Below, in pieces: positions 8,152-16,651 of a stretch of DNA of 64,000 bases. Source of the stretch: VHCN01 sp964589935 (GTDB lineage Bacteria; Verrucomicrobiota; Verrucomicrobiia; Limisphaerales; VHCN01); assembly GCA_964589935.1 (NCBI GenBank), contig CAZPVD010000003.1:390455-454454 (forward strand). The letters run 5' to 3'. How positions within the stretch are numbered: position 1 is the first letter of the stretch; every line of letters starts with the position of its first letter. A program made the position numbers and the translations under genes. Below the pieces are notes generated by a model that saw only the letters and a program-made list of their open reading frames with translations, was not told the origin of the DNA and did not search any database.

Positions 8152-8937
8152 ATGAACCGCGCAGAAATTCCCGTGGCATTGACCATCGCCGGCTCGGACA
8201 GCGGCGGCGGCGCAGGCGTGCAGGCGGACTTGAAGACGTTCGCCGCGCTCGGCGTTCACGGCACGAGCGCGATCACGTGCATTACCGCGCAAAATCTGCG
8301 CCACGTGCTTGCGGTGCAACCGTGCGAGCCGAAAATACTGCGTGCGCAACTGAAAGCAGTGTTCGAGGAACTGCCGCCGCGAGCGGTGAAAGTCGGGATG
8401 CTCGGCAATGCCGCACTCGTGAATGAAGTTGTGCGGTTTTACAAACGCACGAGCCGCGCGCCGCTCGTGGTGGACCCAGTGATGGTTTCAACGAGCGGCA
8501 CGCGATTGCTTGATGACGACGGGATCGCCGTGCTGCGAGAAGCTTTGCTTCCGCTGGCCACGCTGGTCACACCGAACGTGGCGGAAGCCCGGTTGCTCGC
8601 AGACCCGCGGATTCGTGATGCGGAGGATTTGCGCAGTGCTGCGCGAATCATTCACGAGCGATACGGCTGCGCCGTGCTGGCCAAGGGCGGGCATTTGCGC
8701 GACACGCGCGAGGCGGCGGACATCTTCTTCGATGGACACGAGGAGTTGTTGCTCGTAGCACCGCGCGTGCGCGGACTGCGCACGCACGGGACGGGCTGCA
8801 CTTACTCGGCGGCGGTCACAGCGTTTCTGGCGCGAGGCATCCCGCTGCCGCGGGCGGTGGCAAAGGCGAAGGAGTTCGTCACGCGGGCCATCGCCGGGAG
8901 CCGGATTGCCAGCGGACATTCCGTGCTGAATTGGTGA
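8152..8937 (+). CDS. thiD: Hydroxymethylpyrimidine/phosphomethylpyrimidine kinase ThiD
   Basis: A 261-residue ribokinase-fold enzyme of thiamine biosynthesis that phosphorylates HMP and HMP-P. Diagnostic features are ALTIAGSDSGGGAGVQADLKTF at the N-terminus (substrate and phosphate binding), VKVGMLGN, VVDPVMVSTSGTRLL, and the C-terminal GTGCTYSAAVTAFLARG anion hole with the catalytic Asp replaced in context by Cys (GTGCT, as is usual for ThiD). The start at 8152 is chosen because the upstream in-frame extension lacks family character. It lies 54 bp after the methyltransferase gene, and no TPP riboswitch was recognised upstream. Confidence 0.92.
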   Translation: MNRAEIPVALTIAGSDSGGGAGVQADLKTFAALGVHGTSAITCITAQNLRHVLAVQPCEPKILRAQLKAVFEELPPRAVKVGMLGNAALVNEVVRFYKRTSRAPLVVDPVMVSTSGTRLLDDDGIAVLREALLPLATLVTPNVAEARLLADPRIRDAEDLRSAARIIHERYGCAVLAKGGHLRDTREAADIFFDGHEELLLVAPRVRGLRTHGTGCTYSAAVTAFLARGIPLPRAVAKAKEFVTRAIAGSRIASGHSVLNW

Positions 8938-8947
8938 CGAAGGTTCC

Positions 8948-8965
8948 GGCGACAAGAGTGTCGCC
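8948..8965. terminator. Perfect 7-bp hairpin in a convergent gap (REP-like element copy 1)
   Basis: GGCGACA-agag-TGTCGCC lies between the convergent thiD and FHA genes. There is no U-tract on either strand, so intrinsic termination is uncertain. Its core CGACAAGAGYGTCGCC recurs at 35532-35547 in another convergent gap. Confidence 0.5.
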
Positions 8966-8980
8966 CTCCAACCGGACGCA

Positions 8981-9370
8981 TCAACGCTGCAGCCAGAAGA
9001 CGATGCCGAGTTGCGCGAGCGAGAGCGCGGCGAGTGCGACCCACGTGAGAATTTCGTGCGGGGCGAGTTCCCGCTGGGCTGCGGGCGCAAGCCAGAACCG
9101 CAGCGTGACAGAGCCGAGCTGGAGCGTGTCGCCGTTGCGCAGTCGCGTGTCGGTGAAGCGTTGGCCGTTGAGCGTGGCAAGCGCGTCGCCGAGCACACGG
9201 GCGCGGACGCCCTCGGCTGAGGGAAGCGTGAGTTCGAGGTGATTGTCCCAAACGCCGGCGTCTCCGAGGCGGAGACCGCTGTTCGCCGTGCGGCCGATGG
9301 TGAAGGGAAAGCTTGTTACGCGCTGCGTGGCGCTCGGGCGGTTGCCGGCGAGAACTTCGAGCTGGATCAT
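8981..9370 (-). CDS. Small FHA-domain protein with C-terminal membrane helix
   Basis: A 129-residue protein. Residues about 1-95 resemble a compact forkhead-associated domain: FTIGRTANSGLRLGDAGVWDNHLEL, later LNGQRFTDTRLRNGDTLQLG. The usual GR...S..H pattern is partly kept (GRT, then NHLEL). Residues about 105-127 form a hydrophobic helix (ILTWVALAALSLAQLGIVF), placing the domain at the membrane. It starts 6 bp after the stop of the polysaccharide export lipoprotein gene, so it is the third gene of the kinase-export operon. FHA domains bind phosphothreonine; a role in sensing phosphorylation in this export system is inference. Confidence 0.7.
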   Translation of the reverse strand: MIQLEVLAGNRPSATQRVTSFPFTIGRTANSGLRLGDAGVWDNHLELTLPSAEGVRARVLGDALATLNGQRFTDTRLRNGDTLQLGSVTLRFWLAPAAQRELAPHEILTWVALAALSLAQLGIVFWLQR

Positions 9371-9376
9371 CGCGCG

Positions 9377-9982
9377 TCAGAACCGGCGCGGGACGTTGAT
9401 GGATTCGCCGGGTAGGACTTTGATGTCGAGCGCGGGGTTGCGCTGCGCTTCCTCCGCGTCAATGGTCAGGGTTTCCCCGTTGAAAAGCGTGAGCTGAACT
9501 CTCGACCTGCCGGCGAAGTCGGTGAACCCGCCCGCGGTGGCGATGGCCTTGAGCACGGTCATGTCGCTTGTGTAAACGTAACGGTCGGCCTTGCGCACCT
9601 CGCCTTGCACGAAGAAGTAGCGCTCCTGAATTTTGACCGTGGGCGTGAGCGTGAGGTAGAAGCGCGGCACGTAGTTGGTTTTGATGGCGTGCTGGAGCGC
9701 GCCCACGGTCACGCCTTTCGCATTGAAAGTCTGGTTGAGGTGCAGCGTGATGGTGCCGTCGTCGGGAACCATGACTTCGTGAACAACCGCGCCGCCGGGC
9801 AGATCATTGAAGGTGATGACGAGTTTGTCCCCGGAAGAAATCTCATCCAAGCTGCGCATCGGGCGCGTGACCGGGCCGGTCATGTTGCCACGCGAACCAA
9901 AGCAGCCGGCGGCGATGAAAACGCAAGCCAGCGCGGCAAACAAAGCCAGACCGGCTGTTGTGCGGTTCTTGAAGCTGTTCAT
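9377..9982 (-). CDS. Polysaccharide export lipoprotein (Wza/SLBB type)
   Basis: A 201-residue outer-membrane export protein. The N-terminus is a lipoprotein signal (ALFAALACVFIAAGC), with lipidation expected at the Cys of AAGC. Residues about 40-130 match the polysaccharide export domain (SSGDKLVITFNDLP...VMVPDDGTITLHLNQTFNAKGVTV), followed by an SLBB-like segment (YFFVQGEVRKADRYVYTSDMTVLKAIATAGGFTDFA). It is shorter than E. coli Wza and ends with one SLBB repeat. It follows the tyrosine autokinase gene by 38 bp and precedes the FHA gene by 6 bp. It probably forms the outer-membrane channel of a capsule/exopolysaccharide exporter. Confidence 0.88.
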   Translation of the reverse strand: MNSFKNRTTAGLALFAALACVFIAAGCFGSRGNMTGPVTRPMRSLDEISSGDKLVITFNDLPGGAVVHEVMVPDDGTITLHLNQTFNAKGVTVGALQHAIKTNYVPRFYLTLTPTVKIQERYFFVQGEVRKADRYVYTSDMTVLKAIATAGGFTDFAGRSRVQLTLFNGETLTIDAEEAQRNPALDIKVLPGESINVPRRF

Positions 9983-10020
9983 CGCGTGAAATGCTACGGG
10001 CTTCGACGGCGCCGCGGCAA

Positions 10021-12252
10021 TCAGTATTTCGAGTGGACGCCGGTGTCGTCAGGGCCGGGCTTCGTTTTCTTTCGCTCGGCCTTGAACGCTTCCTCGTCGT
10101 GCCGGGGCGCCGTTCCGTCCGCCGCGCCGTTGTCCTTGTGCTTGCCCGAGGAACGCTCGCGGCCGGGCTTGTTGTAGTAGCCGTAGTAGTCGCCGCCGTA
10201 GTAGTAGTAGCCGGCATCCTGCGAGACGTTGATGTTGTTGAGCACGACGCCGAGGAGATTGTGTCCGTATTTCTCGATCATCTGGCGCGCGCGGATGGCC
10301 ATGCTCTGCGGATACTTGCGGTATTGAATGACCATGACGGCAAGGTCCACCTCGCTCACAAGGATGGAAGCGTCGCTCACGCCCATGATCGGCGGTGAAT
10401 CAAAGAAGACGTAGTCATAGCGGCGTTTGACCTCGCCAATGAAGTCGCGCATCTGCTGCGTGTTGAGGATGCTCATCGCGCTGGCGGGCAGTTTGCCGCT
10501 CGGCAGGAAGTCGAGGCCCGCCACGCTGGTGGTCTGGATGACTTCCTCGATTTTGTTCTGCTTGAGCAGGTAATTCGTAAGACCAACGTGATGCGAGAGG
10601 TTCAGGCGCTTGTGCAGGCTCGGACGACGCAGGTCGGAATCCACGAGCAGCACGCGCGCGCCCTGCTGCGCGAAGATGACGGCCATGTTGAGCACGGTGG
10701 TGGACTTGCCCTCGCCCGCGCCGCCGCTCACGACGGTGAGCGTGTTGAACTTCTGGTCCTTGCGCGAGAAGAGCACGTTCGTGCGCAGGATGCGGTAGGC
10801 CTCGGAGTTCGGGCTTTCGGGACCTTCATCGGCAAGGAAACCGACATTCTGTGGAATCACACCGAGCACGGGCGACTGAAGCGCGCGCTCGATGTCGTCA
10901 ATCGTCTTCACGCTCGTGTCGAGATACTCGATGAAGAACGCGAGTCCCACGCCCATGATGAGTCCGACGATGATACCGAGCGCGATGTTGAGCGGCACCT
11001 TCGGCAGCACGGGCTTGTCGTTGATCTCGGCGTCGGCGGTGATCTCGACCATCATGTTGCCGTAGAGCTTGGCGTCGGCCTCCTCCATCTTGATTTTCAA
11101 CTCGAACGTATCCCGGACTTTTTCCGCCTTTTCGAGCGCGCGCAGCGCGTCGAGATACTCGCGGATTTTGCGGGAGGTGACGCGGTTGCTCTGCTTGGCG
11201 TCGTCGAGGGACTTTTGCAGCGAATCGCGCTGCGCGCGGAGGTAATCAAGCTCCACTCGAAGCCCGTCGAGAATGCCCTTGATGCGCTCGTCCACCTGCT
11301 TGTTGACTTCTTCCAACACTCCCTGCGCGCGTTTGAAGTCCGGATTCTCAACACCCAATGTCGCCCTTTTGGCCGCGACATCCTGGGCTGTCTGGGTTTG
11401 CTGACCGATCAGTCGTTCGAGCGTGGCGTCGGGCACGACCGTGAGGATGGAAGAGCGAAGCTGCTCGACGGTTTTGTTCGTCAGGCCGGCGAGCGCCTTC
11501 TCCTTGCCGACGAAGCGAGTGGAGAACTGGTTGAAGTCGTAGTCGAGCTGCCGCGCCCGCTCATTTTCGAGGGTGATGGCGCCCGTCGCGCTTTCGGGCG
11601 AAACGATGTCGAGGTTGAGGTTGCTGCGAACAGTATCCACCGCGATTTTTGCCTGAACGACGGCGTTGCTCTGATCAACGAGGTCGAGCCTGAGCTGATC
11701 CAAGCCTTCCTTCGTTTGCTTGTCGCGCGCCGCGGTGCGGCTGGCGCGATAGATATCGGCAATCTTGTTCGCGATGGCCGCAGATTCCTCCTTGAGGTCG
11801 CTGTAGACGCGTATCTCGATGATGGAAGTGTTGCGGACTTGGCGCGGGTCAATGCTGCGCTTGAGCACCTCGTAGGCCTGGAGCCGGTTCAGGGGTTCCG
11901 CCATGCCGCGCCGCTGCGCCCAGCGCTCGCGCAGCTTGAGGCTTTCGATGACTTCGTTGAGCACTTTCGGCGATTGGATTCGCTCGAACTGCGTCTGGAT
12001 AAAGTAAGGATCGAACACGTCCACCGTCTGCTGGCCGCTGAGCTTGGTGAGGTTCGTCTGGTCCTTCTTCACGTCCATGCTGACGCTGCTCATGTAGGTT
12101 TTGGGCAGCCAGTAGGTGACAAGCGTGGTGGTGAGGACGACGAGTAGGAAGACCGTGAGAATGACAAGCTTGCGAACGCGGATGATGCGCCAGTAGTCGA
12201 GAAAGTGAAGCCGGGCCTCTCCGGCGGGCTGCGCTGAAATGTCGGCGTCCAT
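10021..12252 (-). CDS. Polysaccharide copolymerase/tyrosine autokinase (Wzc/BY-kinase type)
   Basis: A 743-residue inner-membrane protein. The N-terminal Wzz domain has helix 1 at about residues 28-50 (VRKLVILTVFLLVVLTTTLVTYWLP), followed by a long coiled-coil periplasmic region and a second helix near residue 425 (IALGIIVGLIMGVGLAFFIEYLDTS). The cytoplasmic kinase has Walker A GGAGEGKSTT (about 505), Walker A' VLLVDSDLRRPSLHKRL and Walker B YVFFDSPP. The tail holds a dense tyrosine cluster (DAGYYYYGGDYYGYYNKPG, about 675-693), the expected autophosphorylation site, followed by an extra charged 50-residue tail. It heads an operon with the Wza-like lipoprotein and FHA genes, and controls polymer length and export by phosphorylation cycling. 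Confidence 0.93.
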   Translation of the reverse strand: MDADISAQPAGEARLHFLDYWRIIRVRKLVILTVFLLVVLTTTLVTYWLPKTYMSSVSMDVKKDQTNLTKLSGQQTVDVFDPYFIQTQFERIQSPKVLNEVIESLKLRERWAQRRGMAEPLNRLQAYEVLKRSIDPRQVRNTSIIEIRVYSDLKEESAAIANKIADIYRASRTAARDKQTKEGLDQLRLDLVDQSNAVVQAKIAVDTVRSNLNLDIVSPESATGAITLENERARQLDYDFNQFSTRFVGKEKALAGLTNKTVEQLRSSILTVVPDATLERLIGQQTQTAQDVAAKRATLGVENPDFKRAQGVLEEVNKQVDERIKGILDGLRVELDYLRAQRDSLQKSLDDAKQSNRVTSRKIREYLDALRALEKAEKVRDTFELKIKMEEADAKLYGNMMVEITADAEINDKPVLPKVPLNIALGIIVGLIMGVGLAFFIEYLDTSVKTIDDIERALQSPVLGVIPQNVGFLADEGPESPNSEAYRILRTNVLFSRKDQKFNTLTVVSGGAGEGKSTTVLNMAVIFAQQGARVLLVDSDLRRPSLHKRLNLSHHVGLTNYLLKQNKIEEVIQTTSVAGLDFLPSGKLPASAMSILNTQQMRDFIGEVKRRYDYVFFDSPPIMGVSDASILVSEVDLAVMVIQYRKYPQSMAIRARQMIEKYGHNLLGVVLNNINVSQDAGYYYYGGDYYGYYNKPGRERSSGKHKDNGAADGTAPRHDEEAFKAERKKTKPGPDDTGVHSKY

Positions 12253-12256
12253 TGCT

Positions 12257-12295
12257 AAAAAAACAGGAGGCTGGATTCAGTCACATCCAGCCTCC
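12257..12295 (-). terminator. Intrinsic terminator downstream of the outer-membrane protein gene
   Basis: On the minus strand an 11-bp perfect stem (GGAGGCTGGAT / ATCCAGCCTCC, loop of 8) is followed by TG and seven T residues (12257-12263). It sits between the barrel gene stop (12317) and the kinase start (12252), so the two are probably separate transcripts or readthrough is controlled here. Confidence 0.85.
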
Positions 12296-12316
12296 CGATG
12301 CAAGTAAGATGGCTGT

Positions 12317-13552
12317 TTAGTAGGACGCCTTCAATCCGATATACACCCGATGCCGGTAGAGGCTGCGGCCGACGATCTCGGAGTCCACGCGGTCGTAGTT
12401 GTAGCCCGTTTCCGCCGTGAGGCGCTCCTTGATGATGTCGTAGGCAACATTGATGCCGCCGAGGAAGATGCGCTCCTGAAGACCGCTGTTGAGGCCGCCT
12501 TTGAATTCGGAGTTCTGGAACTGCGCGATGAGACTGGTCTTGAACACCGAGGCGATGTTGTGCGTGAGCTGTCCATACACAGTCGTGCTCTCGGCATCCA
12601 TCGCTGTGAGCACGTCCGTTGTGTTGCGGGTGTGCTTGACGCCGAGCTGAACGGTGCCATCGGGGGAATACTTCCACGTCCCGTTCGCATCCACATAGGG
12701 ACTGCTGCTGGACTGCGGGAGGCCGCTGGGCGCATTGGGATATTCGGTGTATTGGTAGCCGACGCGGAGGCTGCCGAGAAGTTCCGGCGTGAAGTTTTCA
12801 TCCACGCCAACGTAAGCGTAGTGCGAGCGGGCATTGCGAACAGACGCAGGCTCGGGGCCGATGATCGTCGTGATGGTGTCCTTGCTCGTCTGGTCCGTGT
12901 ATCCAAACTGATAACCGAGGATGCCGATGGTGTCGGCTCGCGCCTGCCAGCGCAGGTCCGCATGACCGAGATGCTCGAAACGGTCGAGCAGCGCCGAACG
13001 GCTGTCCGTGCCGGTTTCCTCGTAGTCGTAGAACGAGTTGCTGTAACCGACTTCAAGACTGAACAGCGGCGTCAACTCCGCGCCAAACGTCAGGCCCACC
13101 GTGTTGCGGATGTTGTTGCCGTTCGAGCGGAACGGCGTCGTGACGTTCGCCGGATCGAGCACGCCCGGCTCCTGCGACACGGCGAATGAATCCGTCAAAT
13201 CCAGTTTGTAACGCTCGGGGAAATCATGATGCACCTTGAGGTCGGCCTGATGACTGTGGTCGGCGTCGTTGCCGGGTCGGTTCTCGTAATACTTCAACCC
13301 GTAGATGTATCCGAGCGTGAGTTGCGTCGGCCCGAACGTTTCCTTGTAGCCCAGTGACGGGCTAAGTTCGACGCCATAGCTGCTCGCGCGCGGCGTCGCG
13401 CTGTGGCTCGGCGCGGTGTTCCAGTTGTCGTCGTAAAAACCGCGCACGGACGCGGAAACATTCCACGGCTTGCTCGTGTCCTCGGCTTGGGCGGGCGCGA
13501 CGCTGAAAGCGCCGAGCGCGACGAGTCCTGCGGAAGTGGCGAATCGTTTCAT
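12317..13552 (-). CDS. Predicted outer-membrane beta-barrel protein (polysaccharide locus)
   Basis: A 411-residue protein starting MKRFATSAGLVALGAFSVAPAQA, a clear Sec signal peptide; this ATG (13552) is preferred over an upstream in-frame start. The mature part alternates short amphipathic strands with many aromatic residues (GYIYGLKYYENRP, LRVGYQYTEYP, AYDIIKERLTAETGYNYD) and ends in Phe/Tyr-type strand YIGLKASY, as barrels do. It resembles barrel proteins found next to Wza/Wzc-type genes in exopolysaccharide loci. It lies upstream of the kinase and export genes on the same strand, separated by an intrinsic terminator. Exact function is not known. Confidence 0.8.
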   Translation of the reverse strand: MKRFATSAGLVALGAFSVAPAQAEDTSKPWNVSASVRGFYDDNWNTAPSHSATPRASSYGVELSPSLGYKETFGPTQLTLGYIYGLKYYENRPGNDADHSHQADLKVHHDFPERYKLDLTDSFAVSQEPGVLDPANVTTPFRSNGNNIRNTVGLTFGAELTPLFSLEVGYSNSFYDYEETGTDSRSALLDRFEHLGHADLRWQARADTIGILGYQFGYTDQTSKDTITTIIGPEPASVRNARSHYAYVGVDENFTPELLGSLRVGYQYTEYPNAPSGLPQSSSSPYVDANGTWKYSPDGTVQLGVKHTRNTTDVLTAMDAESTTVYGQLTHNIASVFKTSLIAQFQNSEFKGGLNSGLQERIFLGGINVAYDIIKERLTAETGYNYDRVDSEIVGRSLYRHRVYIGLKASY

Positions 13553-13655
13553 AAATTGACTTGGCTCCGCGTTTGTAGGGAATCCAGTCCGGCGCGTCAA
13601 ACACTAAAACCGCGAAACTCGCGTCGCCTCAATGAAACGTGGCCTTCTCCACCGT

Positions 13656-15629
13656 TCACTGCTGCACCATCGGTTGCGGGATTTTCTCCCCCATCCGCAT
13701 CCACTGCCAGAGCGCGTCGAGTTGTTTCGATGTGTCGCCGCCGAGGATGTCGCCGAGCGGGCTTTTGCCTTCCTCGTCAAAATACACGGGCATCTTCGTC
13801 GTCGGCTCGACGCGCAGCGGGTTGCGCACCCAGCGCTCGTAATATGCCCGCTGCAACCGCTCCGCCGGCCGCGCGAAGTTCACGCCCTCGGACTCGAACA
13901 CCTGCGTCGCCTTCTGTTCGCCGACCGCGTGGCACGAGACGCACGAGAAGCCGCCGTCCGTGCCCGCGAGTTTTTGCCCGAACGGCACGGCCTCCATGTT
14001 GATCGGCGGCTCGGCGGGCGTCCGCGACGGATAGCCGTGCGACATGGCAAGACCTTCCGCGAGCGCAGCCGCGCGCTCCGGAAACGCCGGCATCCGGTGC
14101 GGCACCCATGGACGCGGCTTGTATTTCAACTCACCGGCAAAAAGTTTCGCCATCCACTCCGGCTTCAACTTGCCGCCGACCTTGTCAATCGTTGGAAACC
14201 CTTCGAGCTGTCCGTGGCACGCGTTGCAGTTCAACAGCCGCGTCTGCCGTTCGGCGAACTCCACCGGCACGTGACGCGCGAGGGAACTTCGATCCGTGCC
14301 GAGCAACGCTTGCAATGCCTCGCGTTCCGCCGCGCTGAAAGAAAATTGCGGCGCCTTGGAATCCGCCTTTGCCTCGGCGGCGAGACAGCCGTCGCTCAAC
14401 TTCGCCGCTGCGAGTTCCGCGAGTGGTTTCGCCTTGAACTGGTTGTCGAGCTTCAGCGCGTGGCAGTTCAGACAGCCGCTCGATTGAACGAGTTGTTTGC
14501 CGAGCGCGATCACCGCTGCGTCTGCGGGTGGGCCGGGCTGCTTTGGCATCGGCGCGAGCGAGGCGAGATGCGCGGCGAGATTTTGAGCCTCGGCATCCGA
14601 TAGCGGAAATTTCGGCATGTGCGTCCATGCGTAGTGCGCGCCGGGATTCTTCAGAAACACAGCCAGCTCGCCGCCGGGAAATTTTGCGTTGATGTGTGCG
14701 AGCGAAATTTTCCCCGGCTCGTCCTTCGCGCCCGGCAGCACGTGACAGCCCGCGCAATGCAGCGACTCGACAAGTTTCTGCCCGGCCTCGCGGGATTCGT
14801 CGGCGTTTGCGGCAAGATTGTCGTGCGGGCCTGACAGCGACGCGAGGAACGCCGCCGCGGCCTCGGCGTTTTTCTGCGCGTCCGGTCCACTGAACACGCG
14901 CGGCATGTGCGCCACGGCGCGCTGCTTTTTTGGATCGAGAATCCATTCGGCCATCCACGCGAAGTGACGTCGCGCGCCGATACCATCGAAACCCGGCGCG
15001 TCCATCGCCAGCTCCGGCGCGCCTGGCGCGGTCGAGTGGCATTTGGCGCAGCGCAACTCAAGGAACAGCTCGCGACCCTTGCGAAGTTTTTCCGCCGTGG
15101 CGAGCGTGGCGTCGCCGGGCGCGTGCGTGAGCATGCCGAGCGGAATCGGTTCCCACAAAAAACCCTTCTCCGACCATTGCAGGCGAAGCATCGCGTCGCC
15201 GCTTGCGGTGCTGGTGAACGTGGCCTTGAGTGCGTTTGCGCCCTTGTTCAAGCGGATGGGTTTTGTCGGCTCGGTCGATTTCGTGCCGTCGCCGCTTGCG
15301 TCGAGCACCACGTTGCCGTTGAGTTCAAGCTTGAGTGCGCCGTTCAGTTCCGCGCGGAACAAAAAGTCGCCGCGCAAATCCGCGAGGATGCTACCCGTCC
15401 ATGCTGCGGTGAATTTGCCTGCGGAGAGAAACGGTGTCGCAGGCTGACCCGACGGCACGAAAAGCCACACGTTCGGCGCGACGGCGGTGTCGGTCTTGTC
15501 TCCGGCGGAATAAGTCACGACGAGGCCCGGCTCGGGCTTGCCAGCGGGCGCTTGTGCGCGTGCCGGGACTGCGGCGCAGAACAAGAACGCGAAGAAAACG
15601 TTCAGGCGATTCAACAGATTTTTTCCCAT
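13656..15629 (-). CDS. PA14-domain multihaem cytochrome c (five CxxCH sites)
   Basis: A 657-residue secreted protein. After a signal peptide (NVFFAFLFCAAVPARAQA), residues about 30-165 form a PA14-like module (PNVWLFVPSGQP...FTAAWTGSILADLRGDFLFRAELNGALKLELNG). Haem-binding motifs follow in order: CAKCH, CAGCH, CLNCH, CNACH and CVSCH. The spacing suggests tandem mono-haem cytochrome modules of the planctomycete type, with downstream Met ligand candidates such as HMP. Such proteins act in periplasmic electron transfer, often with PQQ or membrane-bound dehydrogenases; the partner here is unknown. It is a single-gene unit, divergent from the membrane protein pair at 15902. Confidence 0.88.
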   Translation of the reverse strand: MGKNLLNRLNVFFAFLFCAAVPARAQAPAGKPEPGLVVTYSAGDKTDTAVAPNVWLFVPSGQPATPFLSAGKFTAAWTGSILADLRGDFLFRAELNGALKLELNGNVVLDASGDGTKSTEPTKPIRLNKGANALKATFTSTASGDAMLRLQWSEKGFLWEPIPLGMLTHAPGDATLATAEKLRKGRELFLELRCAKCHSTAPGAPELAMDAPGFDGIGARRHFAWMAEWILDPKKQRAVAHMPRVFSGPDAQKNAEAAAAFLASLSGPHDNLAANADESREAGQKLVESLHCAGCHVLPGAKDEPGKISLAHINAKFPGGELAVFLKNPGAHYAWTHMPKFPLSDAEAQNLAAHLASLAPMPKQPGPPADAAVIALGKQLVQSSGCLNCHALKLDNQFKAKPLAELAAAKLSDGCLAAEAKADSKAPQFSFSAAEREALQALLGTDRSSLARHVPVEFAERQTRLLNCNACHGQLEGFPTIDKVGGKLKPEWMAKLFAGELKYKPRPWVPHRMPAFPERAAALAEGLAMSHGYPSRTPAEPPINMEAVPFGQKLAGTDGGFSCVSCHAVGEQKATQVFESEGVNFARPAERLQRAYYERWVRNPLRVEPTTKMPVYFDEEGKSPLGDILGGDTSKQLDALWQWMRMGEKIPQPMVQQ

Positions 15630-15769
15630 AACAAATCGGGAGCGGTTGCGCGCTCGCCGGAGGTTGTAACTGGGATTGGCCCGTGACTCAAGGCACGACG
15701 ATCATCGTGCGTCTTGCTGCCGATTTTTTGGAGAACACGGTAATAACTAGCCTTGCCGTCACCCCAGTT

Positions 15770-15796
15770 AAATGCGTGATTTTCACGCATTTTTCA
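15770..15796 (+). terminator. Intrinsic-terminator-like hairpin upstream of the membrane protein pair
   Basis: AAATGCGTG-atttt-CACGCATTT, a 9-bp perfect stem running into five T residues on the plus strand. It lies upstream of the best promoter for the 15902 operon and no plus-strand gene ends before it, so it may end a short unannotated transcript or act as an operator. Confidence 0.5.
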
Positions 15797-15817
15797 GCAA
15801 ATTTTTTGGAAAATCCT

Positions 15818-15846
15818 TTGACAGCATTTTCCCTGTTCCGATAAAC
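15818..15846 (+). promoter_or_regulatory. Sigma70-like promoter for the 15902-17469 operon
   Basis: TTGACA (15818-15823), a 16-nt spacer, then GATAAA (15840-15845). The -35 box is perfect and the -10 matches four of six. The distance to the ATG at 15902 is 56 bp. Confidence 0.5.
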
Positions 15847-15901
15847 AAAGGGCAACCCATTGGCCCCGGCCATACAACCCTCACGGAAAGGCCCGTCATT
15901 T

Positions 15902-16651
15902 ATGAGTCCTGCCGAAGTCCAAAAAAACATCCAGGAGTTGGAATCACTGCAATCACGCCTGCGCCGCTGGCGCGTGGGCGCCACGCTCGCCATCATCGCC
16001 ATCGTCGTGGTGTGCGTGTGGCGGCTGATTGACGGCGTTAACGGCCTCGTCAGTGCCGGACCGAGACAGGAGGTGTTCCTCGGCGACTTGACCGCGGGGT
16101 TGAAGAGCAATGTGGCGCCGGAGGTTCAGAAAATTGCCACGCAGGCCTTTTACGACATCAAGCCCGCCGTCGAGCGCGAGATGCGCAAGCTCAACGACCG
16201 CGCCCCCGACGTGGCCGCGGTGCTCAAGAGGGAAACCGAGGCGCTCGTGCACAACCTGCCCGTGCGCGGCGGGCGCGTGCTCGATGCGTCCTTCGGCGGG
16301 ATGCTGCGCAAGCGCGAGGCCAAAATCCGCAAGATGTATCCCGACGTGACCGAGGAAAAGGTCGCCTCGCTCGTGGTCAACCTCGTCGCCGAGACGCACG
16401 ACCAGATGAGCAACGTCACCGACACGCTTTTCGCGCAGCACATCGTCGCGCTCAACGGAATCCTTGAACAAGTCTCTGAAATCCAACGCACCGAAAAGGT
16501 GAACTCCCAGGAGGAGTTCCCGACGTGGGAGATGGCGTCGCTGGCGATTGACCTGTTGCATGACGAGTTCAAGGACCTCGCCGACTCCGGCGAGGAACCG
16601 CACGTCCCGCCCAAACGCGAATCCCGCAACAGAAAGGAGGCCAGACAATGA
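15902..16651 (+). CDS. Single-pass membrane protein of unknown function, first of a coupled pair
   Basis: A 249-residue protein not assigned to any family I know. Residues 1-24 are a charged helix (MSPAEVQKNIQELESLQSRLRRWR), residues about 25-45 a membrane helix (GATLAIIAIVVVCVWRLIDGV), and the rest a helical, mostly extracytoplasmic domain (LKSNVAPEVQKIATQAFYDIKPAVEREMRKL). It has no Cys or obvious catalytic signature. The ATG at 15902 gives a compact N-terminus; an upstream start at 15860 is possible. Its stop overlaps the start of the next gene (ATGA), which has the same architecture, so the two probably form one complex. Confidence 0.75.
   Translation: MSPAEVQKNIQELESLQSRLRRWRVGATLAIIAIVVVCVWRLIDGVNGLVSAGPRQEVFLGDLTAGLKSNVAPEVQKIATQAFYDIKPAVEREMRKLNDRAPDVAAVLKRETEALVHNLPVRGGRVLDASFGGMLRKREAKIRKMYPDVTEEKVASLVVNLVAETHDQMSNVTDTLFAQHIVALNGILEQVSEIQRTEKVNSQEEFPTWEMASLAIDLLHDEFKDLADSGEEPHVPPKRESRNRKEARQ

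Noticed and set aside
10588..12147. 519-residue open frame antisense to the tyrosine autokinase
   Set aside because: High-GC shadow: its residues show no motifs and the opposite strand has a complete BY-kinase.
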